Below, in pieces: positions 12,126 to 24,069 of a DNA stretch of 44,979 nt. Source of the DNA: Rhizoclosmatium globosum (taxonomy: Eukaryota > Chytridiomycota > Chytridiomycetes > Chytridiales > Chytriomycetaceae). Made by a program: the position numbers and the translations under genes. The notes under the pieces were generated by a model. It did not search any database, was not told the DNA's origin, and was given only the letters and a program-made list of their open reading frames with translations. Numbering within the stretch: position 1 is the first letter of the stretch; every line of letters begins with the position of its first letter. The DNA lies in assembly GCA_002104985.1 (NCBI GenBank), contig MCGO01000267.1:1-44979 (forward strand). Direction: 5' to 3'.

Positions 12126-12803
12126 CTAGAAAAAGCGAGATGAAAGCCCACAAAATACTCCCAATTGTTTTCTGCGCTCGTTAAGAGTCCCATCTGGAGT
12201 TTGGCCATACCCAATAAGAAGTGCGTCAACATCAGCAACTGAAACGCCATCAAACTATCATCAACAAAACGACGAGTAAAATTCAGGAAATAAAAACGTA
12301 CTTTGAAGATTCTTCATAGCAGCGGTCGTTTGTGGGAAGTTAAGTGGGATCTGGCCAGAATTGTTGACGAGTGGGAAAAGGGTGTGTGAATCCTTGAAGA
12401 TATTAGAATTCATGATGCGGTTGATTGAGCGAGTCTCCATGGCCACCGCTTGGACATAAATAGTAATAAGCTGTGCCTTGAGAGCGGAGTCGATGGCAGC
12501 ATTCATAGTGACAAGCTGGGCTTTGAAGGTTACATTGAGAGCAGCATCCACAGCGGCCTGGAACCAGACAGGTGGTTCAACGGCAGAGGCGACCGCCGTA
12601 ACAGTTTGCGCTACAGTAGTGGTTGCAACGTCACCTGCAGAGTTTGAGCTTCGAAGGCGCTTGGTTTTGGGAGAAGCGCCAGAGGTATCGGGAGGACGGA
12701 GAGACGCGTTGGTGGCAACGGCAGCATCACTCGATAAAACAACAACTGTGGTGGCAGACGCGGTGGTGAGAGGTGCGAGACTGGGTTCATTGGTAGTGTC
12801 CAT
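12126..12803 (-). CDS. Unrecognised 204-aa protein
   Basis: Two exons: 12803-12302 and 12238-12126, with a 63-nt intron whose acceptor is TTTCAG. The joined length is 615 nt. The ATG at 12803 was preferred over upstream in-frame codons because those lie in sequence that looks like 5' UTR. The N-terminus is Ser/Thr/Ala-rich with a short basic KTKRLR motif. A central amphipathic Ala-rich region repeats the pattern FQAAVDAALNVTFKAQL / MNAAIDSALKAQL. The C-terminus after the splice reads DVDALLIGYGQTPDGTL-NERRKQLGVF. No family was recognised and no signal peptide or membrane helix is visible. It lies downstream of, and parallel to, the protease-like gene. Confidence 0.6.
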
Positions 12804-12925
12804 TTGAAGATGTTTGCGGTTTCCTTTTTCCGGACACCATAAATTCCAACATATCCAAACAACATTACTGAGACGGAAGTCTTTGGTTTCAAGAATTGGG
12901 CGCTTTTTATTTAACACTAATAAAA

Positions 12926-14129
12926 TCAGGAGGAAAACTTTGAATTCAATGGAACAAAACCGATACGTTTCTGGCCACGATCAAATCCAACGTAAGCAGC
13001 CTGGAAGAACGGAGTTCCAAACGTGTTTCGATCGTTCGAATCACCATCATCAACCAGAGAAATGCAGCGCTTTTTGCTGACTTCATTTACCAATGCAGAA
13101 TAGGGAATAGTGTATGACACGTCTTCCAATGTCTCATCGTTTATGATGGTAAAAATCAAAGGATTTCCTGTGCATGGGACAATGGTGGTGTTGGTTGCTG
13201 TGTCAAATTTACCACCAAACCAGCCGTTGATAGCATTAGCAGCACTAGTAGTAAGGCTAATATAGGGGTGCATAGGTTTAATGTCGGTCACCGGATTGAA
13301 ACTGTCGTACTCTCTTGTGTAGAACAAGAAACGGTGTTTTCCGATGGAGTCAAATGAGGAAATCACCTTTACCAGTATTAATAAAAAAACGACCAAAGTC
13401 AAGACTAACCATTTCTGTTGTAATGACCCACTCTCTAAATGTACCCATTTTGGTAGTGAGAACGCTGAACCATTGGAGCTTTGATCCAACCACACCATAC
13501 TTCTTGTCGGAGTAGTACCCTAAGCTCAAATGACCTTTATCATTGAACTTGTTTGGAGGAGGAATATAAATTCCAAATTGAGAAACTCCCAAAGAGTCGA
13601 GAAAGTGCCCTCCTTGCATGAAGGAAGTGTCATTCAACCCAAGTCCCAACATTCCCCGAATTCGAACGCGACCTACAGTACTTGTTGCAACACCGATATT
13701 TACACCGGGAATTCTAATATCGTCTAACTGCAATTGCGTGCTGTATCCTGTTATGTTTGCACCAAAGTACGAATCGGTCTTGTCGTCGTAAAATACAATC
13801 TGAGTATTTTTCCCAGTACTTTTAAAGTTCTCGTTTACAGTGACAGATCCTTTTTCTCCTGGCTGGCAGGCTTTTGCATCTGTGCCACGACAATTGGAGC
13901 CAGTTACCCAAACGTCCATGAATACTGTATCAATTACAACTCGCGAAATGGTCTTGCTTTCTCCGACAAGGAGGTCTGCGTAGAGACAAGTGTAGCCTGC
14001 CTCACAAAAACGAGCTACAGTAAAGGATCCATCAAATGTGCTTATGGCTGGATAGCTGATGGTAGGAGCTGCAATTGCAGTGAAACTGGCAAGTAAGGCT
14101 GCTGTGAGAGCGAATAATTGAGAAGGCAT
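12926..14129 (-). CDS. Secreted pepsin-like (A1 family) protein without catalytic motifs
   Basis: Two exons, 14129-13373 and 13311-12926, encode 380 aa. The ATG at 14129 begins a good signal peptide (MPSQLFALTAALLASFTAIA). The fold of A1 aspartic peptidases is evident: VVIDTVFMDVWVTGSNC replaces the usual first active-site strand, RGMLGLGLND corresponds to the conserved G-[IL]-[LM]-G-[LF]-G strand, IVPCTGNP lies in the second lobe, and GTPFFQAAYVGFDRGQKRIG is at the C-terminus. The first DTG is Asp67-Thr68-Val69, and the flap YG-GS motif is absent. In the second lobe the expected DTG is Asn251-Thr252-Glu253, with residue 253 formed across the intron. Loss of the second catalytic Asp predicts no peptidase activity, so a secreted or wall-bound binding role is more likely. 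The splice choice was fixed by keeping frame with the second lobe (acceptor AAGAG|AG). Confidence 0.8.
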
Positions 14130-14349
14130 AAGATATTTGTTGTGTCGGTGAAGAACACTTGCATTCCCATCACCAATCTCGATTTTAACACATTTCGATT
14201 GTGGCTGTGACCGATCACCATCCATTTGAAGAACAACAAAGGCTATTGAGGCAGTGAGCAGTTAGCTAAATAATTTAAAACTTGAAGTCTTTTCTTTGAG
14301 GAGAATTGAGAGGGTGGGGGTGGCAAGTTATCAACCAATTTCAGCCCAA
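14130..14349. promoter_or_regulatory. Divergent intergenic region, protease-like / TPR-like 1
   Basis: 220 bp separate two divergent ATGs (14129 minus, 14350 plus). A second frame open upstream of 14350 begins with a TTG, so ATG 14350 is the first plausible start. No recognised regulatory element was seen. Confidence 0.3.
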
Positions 14350-17300
14350 ATGTCCCACTTTGATGGCAGCGGCAGTGGCAGCAGCTCCACGGGCTACAGC
14401 ACCAGTCCACCGCGACTCGACCGCAACGGCAGCTCATCTGGGATTCCGTACGTTGAGCGAATGCGACTGGCGCGGGAACAGTCGCTGCACCGCAAGGCAA
14501 CAACGAGCGCAACATCGCCAACTTCAACATCGCCAACGCTGTCGCCAACAATGCGCGCCGCCCGCACCGCGTCCCTGTCACCGGCCCTTGCGCTTCACGG
14601 CACCGCCTTCGAGCCCGGGTCGCCGTCGCCTTCGTTGAACTTGTCGCCGTACGCAGCCTATGCCGCGACACCCTCAACCGCAACCGCAACCGCAACCCCG
14701 TCCTACTCCTATGCCCCACTACTCCCGCCACCCGCTGAGATCCCGCGTCCCGGCCCGTCGCTCTTTGCCCAGGGCGTCGCGCTGCTCTCCCCGGAAGGCG
14801 GCCAGAACCCAACACTCGCCTTTGCAAAGTTTGGCCAGGCCCTGAACCGCCTCCCAAAGAAGAACCAGCCCGGATTCAACTGGTACGCAACCGCAACTTG
14901 CCTCAACAACCTCGCCGTGTCCCTGCGCCAGGCCTCGCGCTACGACGACGCCCTGATCCACATCAAACAGGCCTGGGCTGTCACCGTCTGCGCTCTCGTC
15001 GACGAAAAGAAACGCCTCGATTCTATGGGAATGTATCTCGGCGACAGTTGGATGGATCTTGTGATTACCATTCTAGACCTCGACAAGTCGGAGGATTGGG
15101 TCAGGTGATTGCCTTCATCCAGCCTCATCATTTTGGCGCACTTAACATTCTCATATTCAGGTATTCCACAGCTGGCGACGAACCTGAATCGGAAGAGAAA
15201 TATACCGGAAAAGGAAAAGGAGTACCAGGCCGGTCAGACACTGTCTGGTCCCAACCTGATGATTTCAACAAAACCGCTGGCCTTCCTCACGACCCCGAAA
15301 ATAGCAAAGTGATTCACGGTCCACCTCTTGTTGTCCTTTTCCTCGATCTTACCACAAACTGGGGAAACATTCTCTTTAATCTTGGGGACATAGAAGGTTC
15401 CATCACTCTCCACTCCAATTGTTTGCGACTAGCTGAGACTGTATTTGAATATTTTCCCTTGGATCCGGACTTCCGTATGTCTTTCCCTCTTGCAATGTCC
15501 CACCGTTTCAGCACCACAATGACGGGTGGACTCTTTGTCAATAGCCCCAACCTTGAACCCCGCCGCCGAAACACAAACCACACGACCTTCAACTTGTCAT
15601 CTACATCACGAGTATCTATGGATGATACTAGCAGTATCGCATCTGGAACTACAATAACACCATCCTTTGTCACAATAGGCAATCCACCCCCAACATCATC
15701 CACGCCCCCTCCTGCTTCCAGCTCCCCTTCACCCCTCGAAGACCCTCACTACCCCAACCCGCCAAAAGATAAACGCATCATCCTCTCGTTCTTGCACCGC
15801 TCAATTATCCTTGCACAAGCTAGATCTCTGACTCATTTGTCCGCCTGCTGCCAGATCCTCGGCCTCGACGACGCCGCCCTCCAATGCAATTCGCACGCCC
15901 TCGAAATAATCTCGTTTTACAAAAAAATGGCAGTGATTGGAGCGAAGCCGCTGACACCTCAACAAGAGGCTGAAGCTGTAGCTGCCGCGGAGGCTACCGC
16001 TGCATCGAACCGCAAAGTATCACTAGAAGATTCAGATATCGCGGCTTTGAATACTGTGACGTCAACGGAAACAGGGTCGTCACGGGTTGCCAACTCTGTT
16101 GCTGCTGCGAAGCGGAAGAAGGTGACGTTGGAGGATATGTTCCAAGCACAACAGGCACGATTAGAAAAGACAAAGTTGTATGTGAAGGAAACGGTGGATC
16201 CGTTGCAGGGCACTATTCTGGCGAATTTGGCGGTTTCGTACTGTAAGTCTATTGCGATTCTTTGTAGAAAGTTTATTTTCTGAGTCCTGTAAAAAATGAC
16301 TTTTTGTAGATGCGAAAGGAAGAATCGCTTCGTCGTTTGACCACCTCACTCAAGCCGCCAGTATTTTCAAATCAGCCAACTATCAACTATCGTATACCCG
16401 TACCTTGTCATCAGTTCATGCCTTAAAAGTGGAGCTTGGTAGATCATTGAAAGGTCTTCATTGGATTCGAAACATGGAGTCTCAAGCTATTGGCCAGGCA
16501 GAAGTCTCAGAGTGTACCAGGTACTGGGGTCCACCAAGAATGAAAGGCGTGAACTTGGAGTCGACTGGAGCTGCTGAGCCAGACACATTTGCAAACGTGT
16601 ATATTGGATCTGCATGGGCGTACCCGGGACTGAAGGGGTTGAAATCCTGCTTCCTTTTGTTTAAAGAGAAAGATGATTTGTTGGGAATGCTGAATTGTAT
16701 GGTAAATATGGGTAAGTCTTCGTGTTGGATGTTTACTTTATCATTACCTCACCTTTTTGGTCAGCTACTGCACACTTGATGAATGGGCAGCCGTATCTTG
16801 CCCTACATATTCTTGGAAGCCTTTTAACCGAAGAGACTGCATCCGGTCTAAGTCTTCAGAACACTTCTGTTGCGAAGACAACAGGACAGGCGAAAATACC
16901 CGAAGTGCTCAGAATTCATGTTCATTACACCCTATGTCAAGCTGTTTTCCTTGTTCTTCGTCTTCAGCACACCCCAACACATGAACTCTTCCCACAAGCC
17001 ATCTTTTTCGAAAACGAATCGCTCCTCTTTTGCGAAGTGAAACCAATCAATGATCTTCTCCCAGCACTTGACCTTGAGCTGAACAATTTCTTGGAACTTG
17101 ATATGCTGTGTGTTGCGTTTTTGACATCGATCCAAGACCTCGAACAGAGGCGAGAAGACATTCGAAGTGATATTCCGTACAGTTTATTGTATTCATACAT
17201 TGGTGAAAGCGGTTTCTTTGGGCACATGGCTCGTCTTTACCGATCTGTGAGCTCAAATGGACAGCCTGGAAGCAGTGCATCACAAACTCTTGAGCAGAGG

Positions 17301-18176
17301 CAACAGCAACAACAACATATGTATGGAATTGGAGTAGGAATGGATTTCTACACACAGCAAGCTTTCTTGATGCGCGCATTAATGGGGAAAAACGATTGGG
17401 TCAATGCAGGCGGTATCTATAAATACGAAGGATACAACCATGTTGTCATGTACTACTCACAAGGGATCCAGAAGCTCGATACAACAGCCAAAGACGCGAT
17501 GCAACTGTTACGTACCGGAACAGGCGACGACGGGTCCTACGCAAGCGGTTTGATCTCAACGCTTCATGATACGACACTGAATGTCAAGACAATGCCTCCG
17601 TTGTGTCCTGAAGTGATTCATGGCGGTGGTCCAATGGGTCTTGGAATGGGGCTTGCGTCGCTTTCGTTGGGAAGTGAACCTGTGATGCGGTTCACGGCAG
17701 CGATGCAGAGTAGTTTGTTTGTTGCACCTGTGTTGTACTCTGTTAGTGCGGATGTGATGGCGTTTGGCGCGTATCAGATGCAGGCGCCACAGACAGTGGG
17801 GACGTTCGCTGGGGAGGGGCTTGCAGCGGATTTGTTGGGGGTCTTGAGAATCCCGGCGACACCCCAGCCTGCGAAAGTGCATAAGGATTTGTTGGAAGCG
17901 GCGTGTCATACTTATCGTGGGTTTTTGGGGATGTGTGAGTTGTGTTTGAAGGATATGTTGAAGGACCCTGATGCGTATGGGGAACTGGTGTTTGTTTCGA
18001 GGAATGGCGCTATGGTTTCTGCATATGTTGATCAAGAGAATGGTGGTGATGTGATTGTTGGGGGTGGGTTGATGGAAGCAGGGAAGGAGAAGAATGCATC
18101 CAGTGTGCAAGGCGTTCGTAATTCATTGAATTTGGATGGGAAACACATGTTCCCGTGTCGTCACTTTTATGTTTGA
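14350..18176 (+). CDS. TPR-like protein with C-terminal CxxC/CRH signature, copy 1, 1216 aa
   Basis: Four exons: 14350-15104, 15161-16242, 16310-16711, 16765-18176; introns of 53-67 nt, total 3651 nt in phase. The first ~150 residues are a Ser/Thr/Pro-rich low-complexity tail with higher GC than the rest. TPR-like helices follow, as in LAFAKFGQALNRL, WYATATCLNNLAVSLRQASRYDDALIHIKQAW and later SFLHRSIILAQARSLTHLSACCQILGLDDAALQCNSHALEI. The C-terminal domain carries YGIGVGMDF and ends with YRGFLGMCELC (near residue 1135) and FPCRHFYV at the very end. These cysteines and the histidine look like half of a RING-type zinc site. A second copy lies inverted at 24070-27954. No known family was recognised. 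There is no signal peptide or membrane helix, so it is probably a cytosolic scaffold. Confidence 0.85.
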
Positions 18177-18437
18177 TTTTTGAGTAAATGTTGTATAATC
18201 TTTTGTTGCTTTCCCGAGATATATAATTGAACAGTCAATTTAAACTTAAGCTTTACTTAATCGTACTATTCGAACGCGTTTAGATTTGTTACTGTGGAAT
18301 TGGAAAAAAGTCCGCGCTACTTGGCGTCCCACATGTGAACATTGGCATTTTGCCTCGTCCAATCAAAAGCGAACAAGGAAAGAATTTAGAAAAGTCTAGA
18401 ATTGCGGATTATTCTTTCATACTACCAAAGTTTGAAA

Positions 18438-21400
18438 ATGACTTTAGACCGAAATGCGTTTTCTTGGGTTACTTCAGCGTGGATGTACCCTCTATTGCGG
18501 TGCGGGTATCGTGCACCCTTAGAACATGAGGTAAGCTCCCACCAAATGCTGCGAATATCTCACCATCAGTTGTATCTGTAGGACTTGTTACCTATAAACC
18601 CAAGGGATTCCGCTCAATCAGTCGACTGGCTTGATTCTTTTGGCTCAGAATCACCTCACAAACTGTACCGAGCGATTTGGAGAAATCAAGCGGGGAAAAT
18701 GCAAGTGCCTCTTTCTTAATGCCTATTTTAAACTTACGAACGTACTGTAGTACTATTGATGCGTGTTGCAGACTCGCTGAATCCACACTTGTTGTCTGCC
18801 TCACCCTCTTGGTTGAAATCACAATTGACTATCTCGATCCTCAATTCGATAAATCAAAACTCTTTATTCAGGATGGGTACGCTATTGCTACCATCGTGTT
18901 TGGGGTTCAGTTGCTGTCATGCCTGTGCGCTAATACCGCAAGCTCAACCACAGCAATTGCAGGGGTCCAAACAAACGCTGCTATCGTCCGGGCCATATAT
19001 AAAAAGAATTTGAGACTTTCCTTGGAGTCACTTAAACTTTTTCCGCCTGGAAAGATAAATAGTCTTGTGACCGCAGATGCATTCGTAATTCAAAATTGCT
19101 TTGCCAAGATTAATATGGTCTGGATTCTTCCACTTCAAGTAGCAGCGTCACTGTACCTCTTGTCCATATATTTGAAAATTTCTACCACTGTTACTGCCCT
19201 GGTTTTCCTGGCATTTGCTGGACTTGTCATTCTAGCTTCGCCGCAATATGCCAGAATATATAACGACTACTTCGAAGCACTTGATCGCAGGACGTCCGCT
19301 CTTCGCGAATATTTATACGGTACGTTTGTAACATTGTCAAGAACTTCACTTACTCAAAATCGAAAGCTGCAAAAATCGTAAAATATAATGCTAGAGAATC
19401 TGAATTCTCCGCAAAGCTCGCTAAAGCACGCTTGTCACAAGTTGAAGCCGTGAAACGATTGATAAATTCTTCTATTTGGATTCACAGCTTTTTGGTTGGA
19501 CAACAGCAGCTCTCCGTTATTCTTGCATTTGTTGTATTCGGTGCTTTGGGTAATGCAATGAACGGTTCCCAAGTCTTCCCCGCAATATCTGTTCTAATGA
19601 CGCTCATCCAAATATCTTCTCAAATCTTTTCAATTTTTGATTCTATTCTTTCAGCGGCGACATCTCTCGGTAGAGTCGAAGAGTTCTTACGGGCTGAGGA
19701 GCTCACTGAAACATACGGTATTATCTGTAGTGTCCCGAGACCAGACAGACAAGAAGTGCTGATTGAATTATCCAACGCTTCATTTTCATGGTTATTGGAT
19801 GACTTCGAGTTTAAATCATTTGACACAGCAGACTCTCAGTCAACTGTCAAAGTGAAAGAGTTCAAGCCGTTTGACTATGTCCTCAACGATTCTCATGAAA
19901 ACTTCAAGTTTGCACGCCATACATTGCAAGATTTGACCTGTACAATCAAAAAAGGTGAATTGGTGTTTGTGGTTGGTCCTACAGGATCAGGAAAAAGTTC
20001 ATTCCTGTCGGCACTTGCAGGATCCATCAAACGAACTGAGGGAGAAGTATGCAGAGTATGAATTATTCAAGGGGTTTAGACTCAAACTTTATTAGGCTTT
20101 CATTTATACAGATTCGATATCTTATTGTTCTCAAGAACCTTGGATTCTTTCTGGAACAATCGAAGACAACATCACGCTCTTCAATCCATCTCTAAAAACC
20201 AAATGCCAGAAAGCTGTAAAACTTTGTTGTCTTGAACGAGATCTTCGGTCTCTTCCGGGCGGAATTCTATCAAAAATCGGAGAGAAGGGAACCAATGTGT
20301 CTGGTGGACAACGTGCACGAATTGCTCTTGCCCGATCCGTTGTGATAGACTCTGAATTATTACTTCTGGATGATCCATTGAGCGCGTTAGATTCCCAAGT
20401 CTCAAAAGAAGTATTTACAAATGTTGTGCTTGGAGCCAAGGGTGAAGGAAAAACCGTAGTATTGGCGACAAACTTGTTGCACTTAGTACCGAATGCTGAC
20501 AAAATCATTGTTCTCGATCAAGGTCGGATTGAGGAGATTGGCTCATACTCAGATTTAATGAAAAGCAACGGAAAACTGTCAGAACTAATGAAGGCAAAGA
20601 GCCACGGGCAAGAAGAGGAAAACAACGCTTCTGTTGTATTGAAAGGCACCGAAAGTGAAGTTGAGCAAAATGCTGAAATGGATGACGATGATTTAAGCGA
20701 AAATCGTGGTTACGTGCGTGTAAGGTTTTTAAAGGATCCAGAACTGATTTCAATTTATAGGGTAAAGTTTCTCTCAAGAGCTACAAGCAATATTTCATGA
20801 GTTGGACAAAGTTACAAATTGTAGCTGTTGGTGTCCTACTGTGTATGTTTTTTGGAACGTATTTGACCTCCCAATTGGTACTCTCTGCGTGGAGCAGCAA
20901 AGCTTGGAATTTAAATGAATCAGAGTATTTATATGTCTACACAGGAGTCGGCATTGGACAGAGCATGGCCTTTCGTGAGCCTAGTATTTTGTGTTATCAC
21001 TACATCTTACCTATTTTCAGTCATTGCCGAAGCCGCAATCTTATTTGCAGCTGCGAATGTTGGAAGAGAAATGCATGATTCCGCAATGAAGTCAATAATT
21101 AATTCGCCCATGTCATTCTTTGAAGGAAATCCTGTAGGCCGAATTCTAAATCGTATGACGGGAGATGTGAAGAGCATCGAAATAGAGTCTGGCGATAGTA
21201 TTATTAATCTGTCTTGGTCGTTTTCTATTCTCCTCTCCTCGTGAGGCAAACATTCCACCATTACTTTGAGCTAACCATTTCTTCAATTTAGAGCCGTCAT
21301 TCTGGCCATATCGTCGCCATTTATGCTCGCCGTGTTTGCAGCAGTGTGCGGTCTGACGCTTTTGTTGTTTCGATTTTACAGTCCCTCATATCGAGAGTTG

Positions 21401-22653
21401 AAACGTTTGAATGCTTTGTCAAAGTCTCCCCTTCTCTCTCATATTTCTGAGACTTCACACGGCCTTGATACGATTCGCGCATATTCTTTGGAAAAGCAAT
21501 TTGTAGCGTCGATTTTGCCGAAAATTGACCAGTGCAACCAGACACACCTTCTCTTGGTTCATTCACAATACTGGTTCAAGTTACGCCTTAACTTTCTTGG
21601 CTGTCTCTTGGTGTTTGTTTTACTTATTCTCGGAGTGAATGGCAAGATTGATTCTTCTGTCGTGGGTCTGGCTATCACAGTTGGTCTTCAATTGAATGAA
21701 GAACTTAACTTCTTCCTCATCACTCTAGGAGTATTTGAAGCTAATGTAAGTTTAAATTGTTATTTCATGGTTCTAATATAGTTTATTAGATGGTTGCCGT
21801 TGAAAGATTGGGCGAATATGTTGGCGTCTCGTCAGAAGCGGCGAGGATCCTTCCCATTGATTCAAGTCTTTCAGGATGGCCGACCACAGGAAGTATCGAG
21901 TTTAATCAAGTTTGCATGAGTTATCCAAGGCGTCCAGACAGATTCGTACTTAAGAATGTGACTTTTAAAATCCAGTCTGGTGAGAAGGTTGGAATCATTG
22001 GAAGAACGGGTTCCGGAAAGTCGTCCATGATGGATACATTATTTCGAATTGTTGAGCCAAGGAGTGGATCCATTTTGATTGATGGTCAAGATGTATCCTT
22101 TGTCGGACTCACAAAGTTACGGCAGTCAATTGAGATGATTCCGCAAACTGCCGTTCTATTTACTGGCACTATCCGAACTAATCTTGATCCTCAATGTGAA
22201 TTTGACGATAACCAAATCTGGGACGCGTTGGATGGTGTTGGAATGAAACAGTTTGTTTCTGGACTTAGACATCAGATTGATTTCATCATTGATGAAGGCG
22301 GAAAGAATTTTAGTGCGGGTCAGAGGCAGTTGTTACTGTTTGCTGGGGTTCTGTTAAAGAAGGCAAAGATTATCGTTCTTGATGAAGCAAGCTCAAGTGT
22401 GGATGCTGAATCTGATCGATTGATTCAAGAATGCTTGCATAGGGAATTCCGAGGAGTCACAGTCTTGTGTGTCGCACATCGCTTGGATATGATTGCCGGC
22501 TTTGATAAGATAATTGGATTGAATAATGGTGTTTTGGAGGAATTTGACACACCCGCCAATTTATTGAATCGCAAAGATTCAATTTTCAGACAGTTGGTTG
22601 AAGCCACTGGAGAAGAAAATGCTCATCATTTGCGTAAATTGGCAAGGGCCTAG
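18438..22653 (+). CDS. ABCC/MRP-type full ABC transporter, 1313 aa
   Basis: ATP-driven export pump, TMD1-NBD1-TMD2-NBD2, without an N-terminal TMD0. Exons: 18438-18530, 18582-19319, 19367-20055, 20096-20719, 20761-21240, 21292-21745, 21790-22653; introns of 40-51 nt. The N-terminus is a textbook ABCC start (FSWVTSAWMYPLLRCGY). NBD1 has GPTGSGKSS, SYCSQEPWILSGTI, VSGGQRARIALARS and LLLLDDPLSALD. TMD2 has PMSFFEGNPVGRILNRM. NBD2 has GRTGSGKSS, FSAGQRQLLLFAGVLL and IIVLDEASSSVD. Between strand NASFSW and TLQDLTC, NBD1 carries a ~50-residue insertion. Two frame changes are present: a one-base loss near 18711-18718 and a one-base gain in the T run at 20971-20973. Together they cancel in total length (3942 nt). 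They are probably assembly indels. Substrate unknown; glutathione conjugates or drugs are typical for the family. Confidence 0.85.
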
Positions 22654-22746
22654 GGTTTTAATAATATGATTACCCACAATGATGTAGTTGTCTCCAAAAA
22701 TAATTACATTTTCACGTATTTTCTCAAAGAACAGATGAATTTATTT

Positions 22747-23978
22747 TCATCCAAAGATCTTAGAAAGCACTTTAGCTTTTGTGGCAGATTTGGGAGCTTG
22801 GCTGCCCTTAATTGTGTCGTTTTGTTTGACTTCTCTCTGCCTAAACTTTCGTCCAGCTGCAGCTTGTGTCGCAGTAGCACCAGATGCAGCAGGAGCAGGT
22901 TCATCAACAATTCCTTCTTCCTCTCGCTTTCGTTTCTTTTTGGCTTCCATGGCTTCAATCATTTTACCTCTCTCCACATTCTGCAAGTAGGCTTTGGTTT
23001 CTCGCTTCACCTGTTCCATCTCAGCCTTCAACTTTTGGTCTCTGACAGCACGTTCATACGAGATTTGGTCAGTCAAATGGTTCCATTTAAATCGTGGCAG
23101 ATATCTGTTTGAGGTATTAATTAGCAAAGGCGTTTTGAAACATGCAATGCTACACACTTGATGGTCCACAAATCGTCGTAGAATCGATCTCTCTTTCTTG
23201 TACCCATAGGTCTCAAATTCAGAAACTCAGCTGTCCTTCGCGCGACAGCTTTATCCTCAAATTCAACCCAAGCTTCGGTATAGTTGACACGCTTATTTCC
23301 TCGATACTTTTTACGTCGGTATGCAGTTTTTGCATCTTCTGGAGCTGCATAGAGACGCCCCAGTTTTCCATGTGGGGCAAGGAGGGATCGTAGTTTTTCA
23401 GGAGTCATGAAGGGAGGCAGACGGGAAATATAGACAAGACCCGTTTTGTTCACGGTTTCTGAATAGTTTTTAAGAGACTCCAGTGAGAGTGGCTTCTTGT
23501 TTGTTGTGTTGGATTTGTCTACATTCGGGTTATTGAGAATGTCAGGTTGTTGGTCTGGAGGCAAGTTCAGTTCTTCGGGAAGGTCGTCGTCGTCGTCGTC
23601 GTTATCGTCTTCGGCCTCATCGTTCTCATCCAATTTCTCTTCGTTGTCGTCTTGATCACTGTCCCCATCGTCATCAACGTCTTCTTCATCATCCTCGTCA
23701 TCCTCATCCTCCACAGCTCCAAACTTCAGTGCCCACTTTGAGTTATTCGCCGCAGCGAAGCGGGGATCGAGGGTCTTTGTTGGCGGCTGCACAGCTTTCT
23801 TTTGTTGACCAGTCGTTTTGAGCCCTGGTTTCCTGACCTTGTCGTCCTCGTCCTCGTCGTCAAAGACATCGTCTTCATCGTCGTCATCGTCGAACGGGTG
23901 ATGGAATCGCGTGTCGACGGGCTTTGCTTTTGAAGTCGATTTCGATGGCGGCGACTTGGCCACGGACTTGGGCGGCAT
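22747..23978 (-). CDS. ESF2: Pre-rRNA processing factor Esf2/ABT1
   Basis: Nucleolar RRM protein that in yeast associates with the U3 snoRNP/small-subunit processome and Dbp8 for early 18S rRNA cleavages. Two exons (23978-23158, 23104-22747; 53-nt intron) encode 392 aa. The first ~170 residues are a long, very acidic, low-complexity region of Asp/Glu runs. The RRM starts at GLVYISRLPPFMTPEKLRSL and contains the family insert YRRKKYRGNKRVNYTEAWVE. The splice joins DDLWTIK to YLPRFKWNHLTDQISYE, the diagnostic Esf2/ABT1 block. A basic Lys/Glu-rich coiled segment and the C-terminal KAKVLSKIFG follow. It converges on the ABC transporter with only 93 bp between stops. Confidence 0.93.
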
Positions 23979-24069
23979 CTTCAACTTGATCGCGACTCGA
24001 CTTGGACAAAAAAAACAAAAACATTCCTTGGTATAATGAATACAAAACAAACTAGAAATCATCGGCTCT

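Noticed and set aside
12450..12807. Plus-strand frames opposite the 204-aa gene
   Set aside because: They mirror an Ala/Thr-rich coding region on the other strand; the minus-strand reading has a clean intron and continuous sense.
14350..14760. Horizontal transfer suggested by the GC-rich N-terminal region of TPR-like copy 1
   Set aside because: The shift is confined to Ser/Pro/Ala/Thr low-complexity codons, similar GC-rich starts occur in the kinase and TPR copy 2, and the gene has typical host introns.
18177..18437. A 64-codon plus-strand frame from 18335 as an upstream exon of the ABC gene
   Set aside because: It is in a different frame from the conserved ABCC start at 18438 and has no transporter-like sequence.
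23547..23741. Plus-strand frame with a long Val/Ile-rich, membrane-like stretch
   Set aside because: It is the antisense of the GAY (Asp/Glu) codon runs in ESF2, which give artificial hydrophobic repeats.
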